NCBI GenBank assembly: GCA_001313065.1
Contig: BBFD01000025.1
Location: 1-22,628 of the forward strand
DNA length: 22,628 nt
From: Silvimonas sp. JCM 19000
GTDB lineage: Bacteria > Pseudomonadota > Gammaproteobacteria > Burkholderiales > Chitinibacteraceae
Reading direction: 5' to 3'
Position 1 is the first letter of the stretch; the number at the start of each line of letters is the position of its first letter. Below the pieces are notes generated by a model. It worked only from the letters and a program-made list of their open reading frames with translations, ran no database searches and had not been told where the DNA came from. Positions 1 to 9,415 of the stretch are shown in pieces. A program made the translations under genes and the position numbers.

Positions 1-1152
1 CGGCCCGGCGGCAAATGCCACATCGCGCCCGGCCAGATGCGCGCCGTCCACCAGCCGCTGAATCAGCTTGTCCAGCCGCACATGCACCGGGTTCTCATGG
101 ATATCGCTGTCTTTAACCGATTGCAGCGCGCCTTTGACCATCACATCCAGCTCGTCCAGATCCTCATGAAAATCGACCCGGTCCTGCTCGTCATCCAGCA
201 TTTCGGCGCGCAGTTTCAGCCGCGTAATCGGCGTGCGCAAATCGTGCGAAATCGAAGTAAACAGCCGCTCGCGGTCTTCCAGATAACGCTGGATACGCGC
301 CTGCATGGCATTGAAGGCGCGTGCGGTCTTGATAAATTCGCGGCTGCCGGATTCGGGCAAAGGCACGCCCGTCACGCCCTGGCCAAACGACTCGGCCGCC
401 TCGGCCAGCTGCGCAAACGGCCGCGTCATCCAGCGCACCACCAGCAAACATAGCAGCAACACCACCGCCACCGTGGCCAACAGCAAGCCGAGGCGCTCCA
501 CCGGCAATGGTTTGTCGCGTCCAGAAAATAGGGTCCGGCATCAGCGCCGCCAGATATACCCAGTTATCCGGCTCGATTTCGGCTGGATGACCAGGATGGG
601 CGCCGGTCGTGGTTTGACCACCAGCGTGTTCTGCACCCAGCCATCCGGCAATTCATCCAGCGTCACGCCGTCGTCGCTGACCAGCAGTTTGTCCGGCCAC
701 GCCATGCCGACGCGGTAGTCGAGCGCGCGCGGATATTCGTGCAATAGCGTTTGCACCACGCGGTCGCGCACACGGTCGACCAGTTCGTTGCCCATGATGG
801 GGTCGATGGCGACGGCGCTATGGTTCACGCTAACAAAAAAACGCGTGCCGCCCATTTCGCGCAACTGGTCGATCAGAATGGGGCGATACGGCGGCGGCAG
901 GCTTTTAAAGAAGCGCAGCGCGCTGGCGGCGCTGCCGCCCACATGCGTGGCGGCATCCAGCGCTTCGGTCAACGCCTTCTGCCGCACCTGACTGGCCCAG
1001 ACCAGATTGCCGATGACCTGGCTGATCAGCACCCCGGCCACCATGACCAGCGTTAAACGGCCGAGCAAAGACGATGGCACCCACCGCCGCCAACCGCGTT
1101 TGCGTCGGAGCAACAAGGGCGGCGCGCCCACGATCACATCGGCTTCAGCCAT
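1..1152 (-). CDS. Sensor histidine kinase, GtrS-like (C-terminus outside window)
   Basis: Inner-membrane kinase expected to phosphorylate the response regulator encoded just upstream. The visible part has TM1 at about residues 29-51, a periplasmic sensor region of roughly 150 residues, a second hydrophobic segment (LGLLLATVAVVLLLCLLVV), a HAMP linker and a HisKA dimerisation box SHDLRTPITRLKLR whose His codon lies near 244-246. The ATPase domain lies beyond the window edge. The start ATG at 1152 overlaps the end of the regulator gene in ATGGCTGA, implying translational coupling. Two frameshifts, near 583 (AAAA read as AAA) and 523 (T run shortened by one), break the frame. Repairing both gives continuous sequence through IEPDNWVYLAALMPDPIFSG. 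The GtrS comparison is inferred from gene order and the regulator; family membership as a HAMP/HisKA kinase is clear. Confidence 0.9.
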
Positions 1153-1859
1153 GCGCCGTCGAGACCTCGGCCGAGAACACATAACCCGCGCCGCGTACGG
1201 TCTTGATCAAGGCGGGCTGTTTGCCGTCGTCCATCAAACGCTGGCGCAAACGGCTGACTTGCACATCCAGCGAGCGGTCCAGCGGGCCCAGATCGCGGCC
1301 ACGTGTTTCTTCGGCCAGCACGCTGCGGTCGAGGATTTGGCCGGGGTGTTCCACCAGATATTTAAGCAGCTGAAAATCCAGCCCGGTCAGTTTGACCACC
1401 TCGCCCGCCGGGTCGGTCAGCGTGCGCTCTACCGTATCCAGGCTAAAGCCGTTAAAGCGATAAAAGCGCGGAGGCGCGCCGCTTTCCACGCCCGCGCGCC
1501 GATGCACGGCCTTGATGCGCGCCAGCAGTTCGCGCGGGTTGTAGGGCTTGCCCAGATAGTCATCGGCGCCCAGTTCCAGCCCCACAATCTTGTCGGTATC
1601 GTCGGCGCTGGCGGTCAGCATGATCACCGGAATGCTGCTGCGTTTGCGGATATGCGCGCACAGCACAAAGCCGTCGGTGTCGGGCAGCATTACGTCCAGA
1701 ATGACCAGCGACAGATCGTCCTTGTAGCGCTCGAACTCGGCCATAAAGCTGGCGCCGTCATGCGCCAGCCGCACCTCGTACTGGTTTTTTTTCCAGATAG
1801 GCCTTGAGCAGCGCGCGGGTTTTCTGGTCGTCATCAACGACCAGTATCTTGCGGTTCAT
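1145..1859 (-). CDS. OmpR-family response regulator, GltR-like
   Basis: DNA-binding response regulator, partner of the adjacent kinase. With the frame restored the protein is about 237 residues and begins MNRKILVVDDDQKTRALLKA. The receiver domain shows acidic D10/D11, phospho-acceptor D55 in VILDVMLPD, and the conserved Lys in DDYLGKPYNP. The C-terminal half is a winged-helix domain ending in IKTVRGAGYVFSAEV, typical of the OmpR/PhoB class. It closely resembles Pseudomonas GltR, which with GtrS controls glucose uptake; this is from memory of the family, not a search. Eight A residues at 1787-1794 (minus sense) should be seven; the extra base shifts the N-terminus. ATG at 1859 overlaps the stop of the upstream binding-protein gene in ATGA, and a good AAGGA site precedes it. 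It probably controls the divergent sugar transporter. Confidence 0.93.
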
Positions 1860-3158
1860 CGCTTTTTTCCTTCTTGCGACAAGGCTCGGACCACATTGGC
1901 CAGGCGGCGTTGTAGCTCGGTGGCCGGCATGCGGTCGTCAACAAAATAACGGTGGATCAGGCTGACGATGGCGTCTTTAAGCGCCTCGTCCGTGGCCATA
2001 CGGTGCACCAGGCTGGGCGCCTGCACCGCGCCGCCGCGCGCAAACGTGGTCCACGACTGGCGTGCGCAGCTATCCATGCTGGCGACATCGGCATCGCGCC
2101 GCACCGGCACCGATCCTTGATGCGGTTATAGCCCGCCTGCACTTGCGGCGACGTCACCATGGTGGCCATGCGTTCCTGCGCGTACTGGTTGCTGTAGTCG
2201 CCGGTAAACATCACCAGCGTGTCGATACTATAGAGGTGCATATCGGCGGTGCCGGGCACGGGAGTACAGCCGAATTGCTCGCCCACCGTCAGGCCCATGG
2301 CCTGCAATTCACCCTTGGCCCAATCCCCCATCACCCACATCGCGGCGCGGCCCTGGGCCAGATCGCTGGCTTCATCCTGCCACGGCCGTTCGGACAATTG
2401 CGACGGCATCCAGCGTTTGAGCTGGCGCAGATGTTCCAGCGCCACGCGCACGCGCGGATCAGCCAGGCATTGGCGTTACGCCGCACCAGCAAATCACGAT
2501 AGAACGCGGGGCCGGTTTCGCTGAGCAACAGCGTTTCGAACAGCGTGGTGATCTGCCAGGCTTCGGTGCTTTGCGCCAGCGGCGTGTAACCGGCGCGCGA
2601 GATCTTGTCGGCCGCGCGTTCAAATTCGGGCCAGGTGCGCGGCGGTTGCAGATTGAGCTGATTAAAGATGCGCTGGTTATACAACAGCGTGTTGATGCGA
2701 TGGATGCCCAGCGGCGCCGCCATCGAATGTCCGCGCAAGCGGATCAGGCCCCACACAGTGGGAAAGAACTTGTCGTTCCAGCCGCTGCGGCGCGACACAT
2801 TGTCCAGCTCCAGCAGCAGGCCCATATCGCCCCATTCCGAAATCGCCGGGCCGATCAGTTGCGCTACATCGGGCGGCTTGCCCGACAGCACACGGCTTTT
2901 CAGCACTTTCATCGCGCCCACGCCAGCACCGCCGGGGATGGCGGCATCCTGCCACGCCAGGTTTTCTTCCTGCATGCGCGCGGCCAGGTAATCGGCGGCG
3001 TGGCGTTCGCTGGCGGAGGTCCACCAGTGCAATACATTGAGGGTGTCGGGTGCGCTGGCTGGCGCCATGATCGCTGCCTGCGCCGCGTTACCGATGAGGG
3101 CGGACAGCAGCAATGCGCAGACAGTGGCACCCAGCGTGCAACGGCGCAATGGCTTCAT
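1856..3158 (-). CDS. Periplasmic sugar-binding protein, GtsA-like, orphan of its own permeases
   Basis: Family 1 extracellular solute-binding protein of about 434 residues after repair, with a cleavable signal peptide (MKPLRRCTLGATVCALLLSA, cut near AQA). The body matches the Pseudomonas glucose-binding protein GtsA pattern: VLHWWTSASERHA near the mature N-terminus, AMKVLKSR, PPDVAQLIGPAISEWG, HRINTLLYNQ, MGDWAKGE, and SVPVRRDADVASMDSCA near the C-terminus. The start has a strong purine-rich site (GAGGGAGAAC). Two missing G residues, near 2461 (CTGGATCC read as CTGATCC) and near 2112 (AAGGGATCG read as AAGGATCG), split it. It is first in an operon with the regulator and kinase and has no permease gene beside it on this strand. 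It could feed the divergent permeases or act as a ligand-loaded sensor for the kinase; the sequence does not decide. Confidence 0.9.
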
Positions 3159-3629
3159 TCCGACGGTTCTCCCTCTATAACTCCAGTACCTGTTTTTTGA
3201 ACGTCCACAGCACGGCGCAAGCCCAGCGCAGACGCGACATCATAATTGTTTATTGATGGAGATAAAGCGCCAGCGCAGCTTGCGTAACGTTCGCCGCTGA
3301 ATTGTAAAAAAAACATTGCAATTGCTTGCGAAACCCGTTGTTGGCCAGACGCGGGGTAAGCCGCGCGGTGTGGCGCAATTGCTGGCGCGGGCCGCGCCGC
3401 GATCATGGTTTTGTAATGATGCGTAACAAGCAGAACGGGCCCACTGTGGCATTTTCGCTTATTAATCATGAACTTACTCATTAATGACACGTTTTTTTTA
3501 CAGGGTTTTTTTGTGTCACGTCATGGCCGATGCTAATTTCTGGCCACCCCCCGACCAACAAACGGGGTTGAAGGGCGCCGCAGGCATCGGCCCGGCCGCC
3601 TGTTAAACCGGATCTGAGGAGATCGATCA
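3159..3629. promoter_or_regulatory. Divergent control region between regulator operon and ABC operon
   Basis: These 471 bases hold no convincing gene and must contain both divergent promoters. The centre (3240-3500) is AT-rich against a GC-rich background. Visible elements: a near-identical direct repeat GCAATTGCTTGCG (3318-3330) and GCAATTGCTGGCG (3375-3387), start-to-start 57 bases; the octamer TGCGTAAC at 3281-3288 and 3420-3427; and a perfect palindrome TCATTAATGA (3478-3487). One or more may be operators for the GltR-like regulator, but that is inference. Short open frames here show no recognisable protein. Confidence 0.6.
3239..3266 (-). promoter_or_regulatory. Possible promoter of the binding-protein/regulator/kinase operon
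   Basis: Read on the minus strand, TTTATC (3266-3261) and TATGAT (3244-3239) are separated by 16 bases, about 80 bases upstream of the binding-protein start. The -10 match is 5 of 6; the -35 is poor, as would suit an activated promoter. Low confidence. Confidence 0.3.
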
Positions 3630-4883
3630 ATGCATAGCAAGAACATTCTGCGCAGCGCCGTAGTAGCGGCCCTGCTGGCAGCAGGCGCAGCGCAAGCCGG
3701 CACGCTGACCATTGAAAGCTGGCGTACCGATGACAAGGCACTGTGGAAGAAGTGTTGATCCCGGCCTTCCAGAAAAAAATATCCGGGCGTCACCGTCAAG
3801 TTTGCCCCGACCGCCCCGACTGAATACGACTCCAGCCTGAACGCACGTCTGGCGGGCGGCACCGCCGGTGACTGATCACCTGCCGTCCGTTCGACAAGTC
3901 GCTCGATCTGTACAAGAAAGGCCAGCTGGAAAAAACTGAACGGCAAGAAGGGTCTGGAAAACTTCCCGGCCTCGGCCAAAGTGGCGTGGGAAACCGATGA
4001 TGGCAAAGACACCTTCTGCGAACCGATTGCCTCGGTCATCCACGGCTTTCTGTACAACAAAAAAGATCTTTAAAGAACTGGGCCTGAGCGAGCCGAAAAC
4101 CACCGACGACTTCTTCAAGGTGATGGACAAGGTCAAGGCTTCGGGCAAATACACCCCGCTGGCGCTGGGCACCAATGACCAGTGGGAAGCTAGCCAGATC
4201 GTTTACACCAGCATCGGCGCGCCGTACTGGCACGGTGAAGAAGGCCGTAAAGCGTTGATCAATGGCAAGGCCAAGTTCACCGACGCCGGTTTTGTCGAGC
4301 CGCTGGAAGTTGAAGCCAAATACGGCCCCTACCTGGCCAAGGGCTACAGCGCGCAAACCTACGCCGATACGCAAAACCTGTTTGCTTCGGGCAAGGCCGC
4401 CATCGTCGCCGCCGGTTCGTGGGATATCGGTTATTACAACCAGAACGCGCAAGGCTTTGAGCTGGGTGCTTTCCCGCCGCCGGTGCCCAAGGCTGGCGAC
4501 AAGTGCTACATCTCGGACCATACCGATCTGGCATGGGCGTGAACAGCAAGTCCAAGAACAAGGAAGACGCGTACAAGTTTGTGGAATGGCTCGGCTCGCA
4601 AGAATTTGCTGATCTGTACACCAATAAGGTTACCGGCTTCTTCTCGCTGTCCAGCCACACCATCGCCGTTAAAGACCCGGTGGCCAAGGAATTCCTCGAC
4701 TGGCGCAAGAGCTGCGCGTCCACCATCCGTGTGAACGCCCAGATTCTGAACCGCGGCACGCCGAACATGGAAAACGAGCTGTGGAACATCAACTCGCAAG
4801 TCATCAACGGCAAGATGTCGCCGAAAGATGCCGCTGCGCGTCTGCAGTCCGGTCTGGCCAAGTGGTACAAGCCGGCGCAGTAA
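3630..4883 (+). CDS. CUT1 ABC importer, periplasmic sugar-binding protein
   Basis: Substrate-binding component of the importer encoded downstream. After repair it is 417 residues: signal peptide MHSKNILRSAVVAALLAAGAA cut near AQA, then GTLTIESWRTDDKALW, typical of family 1 sugar-binding proteins, and a C-terminal AAARLQSGLAKWYKPAQ helix. The ATG at 3630 follows a strong GAGGAGA site. Six frameshifts occur: G lost near 3745, A gained in the run near 3775, C lost near 3873, A gained near 3933, A gained near 4064, and G lost near 4532. They sum to zero, so the span is still an exact multiple of three. It is only distantly like the minus-strand binding protein. The sugar is not determined. Its stop is followed by 263 bases with a structured RNA and a terminator before the permease genes. 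Confidence 0.93.
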
Positions 4884-4893
4884 TGTTGTAACG

Positions 4894-4972
4894 CTGGTGC
4901 CGTACCGGGCCGCGCACCCCATTGCGTGGCCCGTCTGCTGCGGGGGAGAACGCAGCAGCGGTACGGCAGCAG
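4894..4972 (+). other. Three-way-junction RNA element within the ABC operon
   Basis: A compact fold begins 11 bases after the binding-protein stop. P1 pairs TGCCGTACC (4898-4906) with GGTACGGCA (4960-4968), 9 of 9, extended past one G-G mismatch by CTG/CAG (4894-4896 with 4970-4972). P2 pairs GGGCCGCGCA (4907-4916) with TGCGTGGCCC (4923-4932), ten pairs with one G-U and loop CCCCAT. P3 pairs CTGCTGCG (4935-4942) with CGCAGCAG (4951-4958), 8 of 8. Only 0, 2 and 1 bases join the helices. By analogy with the REP sequences between malE and malF, it may protect the upstream mRNA from 3' exonucleases; this role is inferred. Confidence 0.75.
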
Positions 4973-5017
4973 GGCTTCATCCTGAACGCTCCATTCAATG
5001 TTTTACCCTCGACTGTG

Positions 5018-5055
5018 AGTTGGGCCGGCGGCCAGCGCTGCCGGCCACTTTTTTT
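5018..5055 (+). terminator. Intra-operon intrinsic terminator between binding protein and permease
   Basis: GGCCGGC (5023-5029) pairs with GCCGGCC (5040-5046), extended by AGT/ACT flanks, and is followed by seven T residues (5049-5055). It would reduce transcription of the permease and ATPase genes relative to the binding protein, a common stoichiometry device in ABC operons. Confidence 0.7.
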
Positions 5056-5104
5056 GTCTGCAAAGCACGGTCGGTAACGATCGAACTCAATACCGAATCA
5101 ATAC

Positions 5105-5127
5105 GACCCACGCTGCAGGCGCGGGTC
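5105..5127 (+). other. Small hairpin just upstream of the permease ribosome site
   Basis: GACCC-a-CGC (5105-5113) pairs with GCG-c-GGGTC (5119-5127) around loop TGCAG. It ends four bases before the AAGGGAG site (5131-5137) of the first permease gene, so it could set ribosome access or simply shield the site's upstream flank. Confidence 0.45.
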
Positions 5128-5146
5128 TGCAAGGGAGTAATCAGCC

Positions 5147-6062
5147 ATGAAACGCACGTTTCCCTGGCATATCGCGGTGTTTCTCGCGCCGGCATTCATC
5201 ATCTATGCCGTCTTCAGCGCCTTTCCGCTGCTCGACACATTGCGTCTGAGCTTCTTCACCACCAGCGATAGCGGCGTGCAATCGTGGGCTGGCCTGCTCA
5301 ACTACCACACCTTGCTGGGCGACCCTAACTGGTCAGAGGGTTTCTGGAATGCGATGCGTAATAACGTCAAATTCTTTCTGATCCATATGTGTATCCAGAA
5401 CCGCTGGGCTTGTTGCTGGCGGCGCTGATGAGCACCAAGGGCGTGAAGTTTGCCAAGGCCTACCAGACCGCGATTTTTTCTGCCGACGCTGCTGTCGGTG
5501 GTGATCATCGGCTTTATCTGGCAGCTGATTTTGTCGCCGCTGTGGGGCGTGTCCGAGAAGATGCTGGGCTGGGTGCATCTGCAAGACTTTTTTTGCGCCG
5601 TGGCTGGGCCAGGAAGAAACCGCGCTGTACACGCTAAGCCTGATGTCGGTGTGGCAGTTTGTCGGTATCCCGATGATGCTGATCTACGCCGCGCTGATTG
5701 CCATCCCCGATGAAATCATCGAAGCCGCGTATGTGGAAGGCGCCTCGGCCTGGCGCATTTTCTGGACCATCCGCGTGCCGCTGATCCTGCCCACGCTGGG
5801 CCTGACCACCATCCTGACCTTTGTCGGTAACTTCAACGCGTTTGATCTGATCTATTCAGTCAAAGGCGCGCTGGCCGGGCCTAACTTCTCTACCGATATT
5901 CTGGGCACGTATTTCTATCGCGCGTTTTTTGGTTACCAGTCGCAGATTGGCAGCCCGACCATGGGCGCGGCCGTGGCCACCATGATGTTCCTGGTCATCC
6001 TGGGCGGCGTGGCGGTGTACTTCTACTTTATCCAGCGCAAGCTGCAACGCTTCAGCTTCTAA
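5147..6062 (+). CDS. CUT1 ABC importer permease, MalF/UgpA-type
   Basis: First inner-membrane permease of the sugar importer, about 304 residues when repaired. It opens with a hydrophobic segment (IAVFLAPAFIIYAVFSAFPL) and has several further membrane spans. The ATPase-coupling loop EAAYVEGASAWRIFW followed by RVPLILP is the EAA motif characteristic of binding-protein-dependent permeases. ATG at 5147 follows AAGGGAG with nine bases spacing. Three frameshifts: C lost near 5401 (AACCCGCTG read as AACCGCTG), T gained near 5475 and T gained near 5588. Its stop TAA (6060-6062) lies inside the TAAGGAG ribosome site of the second permease, so the two are tightly coupled. Confidence 0.92.
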
Positions 6063-6072
6063 GGAGCCCATC

Positions 6073-6922
6073 ATGCAAGCAAAACACAATGGGGCTACCC
6101 GCTTTGCCACCGCCGGCCTGACACAGATTGTGCTGGCGGGCTATACGCTGCTGGCGCTGTTTCCGATTGCGCTGATCATCATCAACTCGCTGAAAAGCCG
6201 CGCCGGCATCTTTGATGATCCCTTGGCGCTGCCCAATAGCGAAACCTTCAGCCTGATCGGCTTTGAGAAAGTGCTGCATTCGTCGCACTTTACGCTGTAC
6301 TTCGGCAACAGCCTGATCGTGACGATTACTTCGCTGGTGCTGATTCTGCTGTTTGGCGCGATGGCCGCCTGGGCGCTGGCTGAATATCGTTTTAAAGGCA
6401 GCCGCATCCTGGCCCTGTTTTTTTGCCTTCGGCATCATGGTGCCGATCCGCCTGGGCACGGTGTCCATCCTCAAGCTGATGGTCAGCCTGCAACTGGTGA
6501 ATACGCTGACCGCGCTGGTGCTGGTGTATGTGGCGCAAGGCTTGCCGCTAGCGATCATGATCCTGAGCGAATTCATGCAGCAGATTCCTAAAGAACTGAA
6601 AGAAGCCGCGCGCTGTGATGGCGTGGGCGAATTCAAGATCTTTTTCCAGGTGGTGCTTCCGCTGATCCGCCCCGCCGTGGCCACCGTGGCCGTGTTCACC
6701 ATGGTGCCAATCTGGAACGACTTGTGGTTTCCGCTGATTCTGGCGCCGGGTGACGACACAAAAACCGTCACGCTGGGCGTGCAGCAGTTTATTGGCCAGT
6801 ACGTGACCAACTGGAACGCCGTGTTGGCCTCGCTGACGCTGGCCGTGCTGCCGGTGCTGATCATGTATGTGTTCTTCAGCCGACAACTGATCCGCGGCAT
6901 TACCGCTGGCGCAGTCAAATAA
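6073..6922 (+). CDS. CUT1 ABC importer permease, MalG/UgpE-type
   Basis: Second permease, about 282 residues. The N-terminus has the usual short cytoplasmic tail and first span ([20 protein letters not shown]), followed by five more hydrophobic segments. The EAA loop is [16 protein letters not shown] followed by VVLPLIRP, the MalG-type pattern. The C-terminus [11 protein letters not shown] is typical of this family. Start ATG at 6073 has an ideal AAGGAG site that overlaps the preceding stop. One extra T in the run at 6418-6424 (LALFFAFGIM expected) breaks the frame; otherwise intact. It forms the heterodimeric channel with the upstream permease and docks the downstream ATPase. Confidence 0.93.
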
Positions 6923-6980
6923 ATCGCACCCGACAAGAATACCGGCGCGCTCAAGGCCGCCCGCTTTTGGAGTTACACCG

Positions 6981-8113
6981 ATGTCTCATGTTTCGCTGAA
7001 AAACCTGACCAAATCGTACGACGGCAAAACCAACGTGCTGTCGGGCATCAATCTGGAAATCAATGACGGCGAATTCGTCGTGCTGGTGGGCCCGTCGGGC
7101 TGCGGCAAATCGACGCTGCTGCGCATGGTGTGTGGCCTGGAAGAAATCACCGCGGGCGATCTGGAAATTGATCGCGCCCGGGTGAATGATCTGCCGCCCG
7201 CTTTGCGCGGGATTGCCATGGTGTTCCAGAGCTACGCGCTGTACCCGCATATGAGCGTGTACAAGAACATGGCGTTTGGCCTGAAGGTGGCGGGGAAAGA
7301 CAAGGCCGAGGCCGACGTGCGCATCCGCAACGCCGCCCGCATTCTCAAGATTGACCACCTGCTGGAGCGCTTGCCGCGTGAACTGTCGGGCGGGCAACGC
7401 CAGCGCGTGGCTATCGGCCGCGCCATCGTGCGTGAGCCCAAGCTGTTTTTTTGTTTGACGAGCCGCTGTCCAACCTCGACGCCGCACTGCGCGTCCAGAC
7501 GCGTCTGGAAATCGCCAAACTGCATCGCGAACTCAAGGCCACCATCGTGTATGTGACGCATGATCAGGTCGAGGCCATGACGCTGGGCGACAAGATTGTG
7601 GTGATGCACGACGGGCTGATCCAGCAAGCCGGTTCGCCGCTGGAACTGTACCAACAACCGGCGAATCTGTTTGTGGCTACGTTTATTGGCTCGCCCAAGA
7701 TGAACTTGCTGGAAGGCGTGGTCGAAGTCGCCGAGGCCGATCATCTGATCGTCAATCTGGCTGGCGGCCAGCGCGTGCGCGCAGATGTGTATGGCGGCAA
7801 TACCGCGGTGGGCGATCGCGTTAACGTCGGCATCCGCGCCGAGCATTTGTGGGAAGACGACAACGGCAGCGAACGCTTTAGCGGCGTGGTCGATCTGGTG
7901 GAACATCTGGGCGAATCCAACTTCTTGTATCTGACGCTGAGCACCGGCCAGGCGATGGTGGTGCGCGGGCATGGTGATCGCGAAGTGAAGATCGGCGATG
8001 CAATCAATATCAGTGCGCCTTCTGCTGCCTTCCATGTGTTTGATCGCGATGGCAAGGCCTGCAAGCGCCTGAAGCCGGGCAATATGATCGCGGCCAAGCG
8101 CGTGCACGCCTGA
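6981..8113 (+). CDS. CUT1 ABC importer ATP-binding protein, UgpC/MalK family
   Basis: Cytoplasmic ATPase that powers the importer, about 377 residues. Walker [10 protein letters not shown] at residues 37-45, Q-loop [10 protein letters not shown], signature [16 protein letters not shown], Walker B LFLFDEP, and switch His in VTHDQVEAM are all present. The C-terminal third (from about residue 235) is the OB-fold/TOBE regulatory region seen in MalK and UgpC, with GIRAEHLW. A homopolymer error in the seven-T run near 7445-7451 (five expected for LFLFDEP) breaks the frame at Walker B. The start ATG at 6981 follows TTTTGGAG. It is the last gene of the operon, ending 20 bases before a strong terminator. 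Members of this family can serve several permease pairs. Confidence 0.95.
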
Positions 8114-8133
8114 TAGTCCGGCTTGTCGGCAAT

Positions 8134-8176
8134 AAAAAACCGGTGCCTCGCCGTGTGCGACGCGCCGGTTTTTTTT
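8134..8176 (+). terminator. Intrinsic terminator of the ABC importer operon
   Basis: CCGGTGC (8140-8146) pairs with GCGCCGG (8162-8168) with one G-U pair, extended by A6 (8134-8139) opposite T residues. Eight T residues (8169-8176) follow. The A-rich left flank would also allow weak function in reverse. Confidence 0.85.
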
Positions 8177-8294
8177 CTTGGCCTGGCGCAGCGTTTCGTA
8201 CATCCCGCAGCCGCCTGTTGCATGTGCAAGCGCGCCCTGCCCGCCTACACTGAAGCCCATCGCGCGGCGTCGCCGCTCTCTTCGGGAATACAGC

Positions 8295-9275
8295 ATGCAA
8301 CAACGTCAATTTGGTAAAACCGGTTGGTCTGTCAGTGAGATTGGTTTTGGCGCCTGGGCCATCGGCGGCAGTTGGGGCGACGTGTCGGACCACGACGCCG
8401 AAGCCGCACTTAACGCGGCGCTGGATGCGGGCGTGACGTTTCTGGATACCGCTGATGTGTATGGCGATGGCCGTTCGGAACGGCTGATTGCGCGGGTACT
8501 CAAAAGCCGCGGCCGCGAGGGCATCGTGGTTGCCACCAAAGCGGGCCGCAAAATCAATCCGCACGTGGCCGCCGGTTACACCCCGGCTGCGATCGAAGGC
8601 TACGTGGATGCCTCGCTGCGCAACCTGGAAGTCGACGCCCTCGATCTACTGCAACTGCACTGCCCGCCCACCGAGGTCTACTACCACCCCGAACTGTTTG
8701 AGTCGCTGGACAAGCTGGTCAGCAAAGGCAAGCTCAAGGCTTATGGTGTGTCGGTAGAGAAGGTCGAAGAAGCGCTCAAGGCGCTGGAGTATCCGATCAG
8801 CAGCGTGCAGATCATCTTCAACATGTTCCGCCAGCGTCCTACCGAATACTTTTTTGAACGCGCCAAAGCCCAGCAAGTGGCCATCATCGCGCGCGTGCCG
8901 CTGGCCAGCGGCCTGCTCACCGGCAAGCTCAGCGCCCACAGCACCTTTGCGCGCGAAGACCACCGCAACTTCAACCGCCACGGCGAGGCATTTGATGTCG
9001 GCGAGACCTTTAGCGGCGTCCCGTACGAGGTGGGTCTGCAAGCGGTAGAAGAACTGCGCGCGGTTACCGGCAATGTTCCGCTGGCACAACTGGCGCTGCG
9101 CTGGATACTGATGTTCGACGCCATCACCGTGGCCATCCCCGGCGCCAAGAATCCCACCCAGGCCCAAAGCAACGCCGCCGCCGCAGCCTTGCCCCCGCTT
9201 TCAGAAGAACAAATGACCGCCGTCAAACGGATTTACGACACGCATATCAAGCCGCATGTGCATCAGCGCTGGTGA
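8295..9275 (+). CDS. Aldo/keto reductase
   Basis: NADPH-dependent oxidoreductase of the aldo/keto reductase superfamily, 326 residues, cytoplasmic (no signal or membrane segment). The catalytic tetrad is visible: D51 and Y56 in FLDTADVYGDG, K82 in VVATKAGRK, and H122 in LQLHCPP. The cofactor-binding end is AIPGAKNPTQAQSNAAA, the usual C-terminal pattern. It has no frameshift, one of the few long genes here that is clean. It lies after the importer terminator, so it is transcribed separately; no good promoter was recognised, but TTGCATGTGCAA (8218-8229) is a small inverted repeat in its leader. The substrate is unknown; the location suggests, but does not show, a role in metabolism of the imported sugar. 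Confidence 0.95.
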   Translation: MQQRQFGKTGWSVSEIGFGAWAIGGSWGDVSDHDAEAALNAALDAGVTFLDTADVYGDGRSERLIARVLKSRGREGIVVATKAGRKINPHVAAGYTPAAIEGYVDASLRNLEVDALDLLQLHCPPTEVYYHPELFESLDKLVSKGKLKAYGVSVEKVEEALKALEYPISSVQIIFNMFRQRPTEYFFERAKAQQVAIIARVPLASGLLTGKLSAHSTFAREDHRNFNRHGEAFDVGETFSGVPYEVGLQAVEELRAVTGNVPLAQLALRWILMFDAITVAIPGAKNPTQAQSNAAAAALPPLSEEQMTAVKRIYDTHIKPHVHQRW

Positions 9276-9316
9276 GAGTGGTGGGACGTAGGTGGCGATG
9301 GTGTTCTTGTTGGTGG

Positions 9317-9347
9317 CTTTGAGTGGTGGGTCTTGACCCACCCTATG
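9317..9347 (+). repeat. Dispersed stem-loop repeat, copy 1
   Basis: A 31-base unit identical at 29 positions to 15301-15331. Its core GGTGGGTCTTGACCCACC forms a 7-bp stem with loop CTTG. The two differences between copies are the two halves of the loop-closing base pair (T-A here, G-C there), so pairing is kept. Located after the aldo/keto reductase stop. REP-like; the family name is unknown to me. Confidence 0.75.
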
Positions 9348-9415
9348 AGACAACAGCTTTTGACCTGGCCCCGGCAACAGCGAAGCGCATTGCCCCGAAT
9401 CAACAAAGCCGTGTC

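Noticed and set aside
1007..1807. A 266-codon plus-strand frame opposite the response regulator
   Set aside because: Antisense shadow of a clear OmpR-family gene; sequence is low-complexity and matches no family.
3155..3490. A 111-codon minus-strand frame in the divergent control region
   Set aside because: Overlaps the promoter-like AT-rich zone and has no recognisable domain or ribosome site.
7441..7456. Programmed ribosomal frameshifting at the T run in the ABC ATPase, as in other A/T runs
   Set aside because: Similar slips occur in some 15 unrelated genes and also as losses in G/C runs; no stimulatory structure pattern; sequencing error explains all of them.
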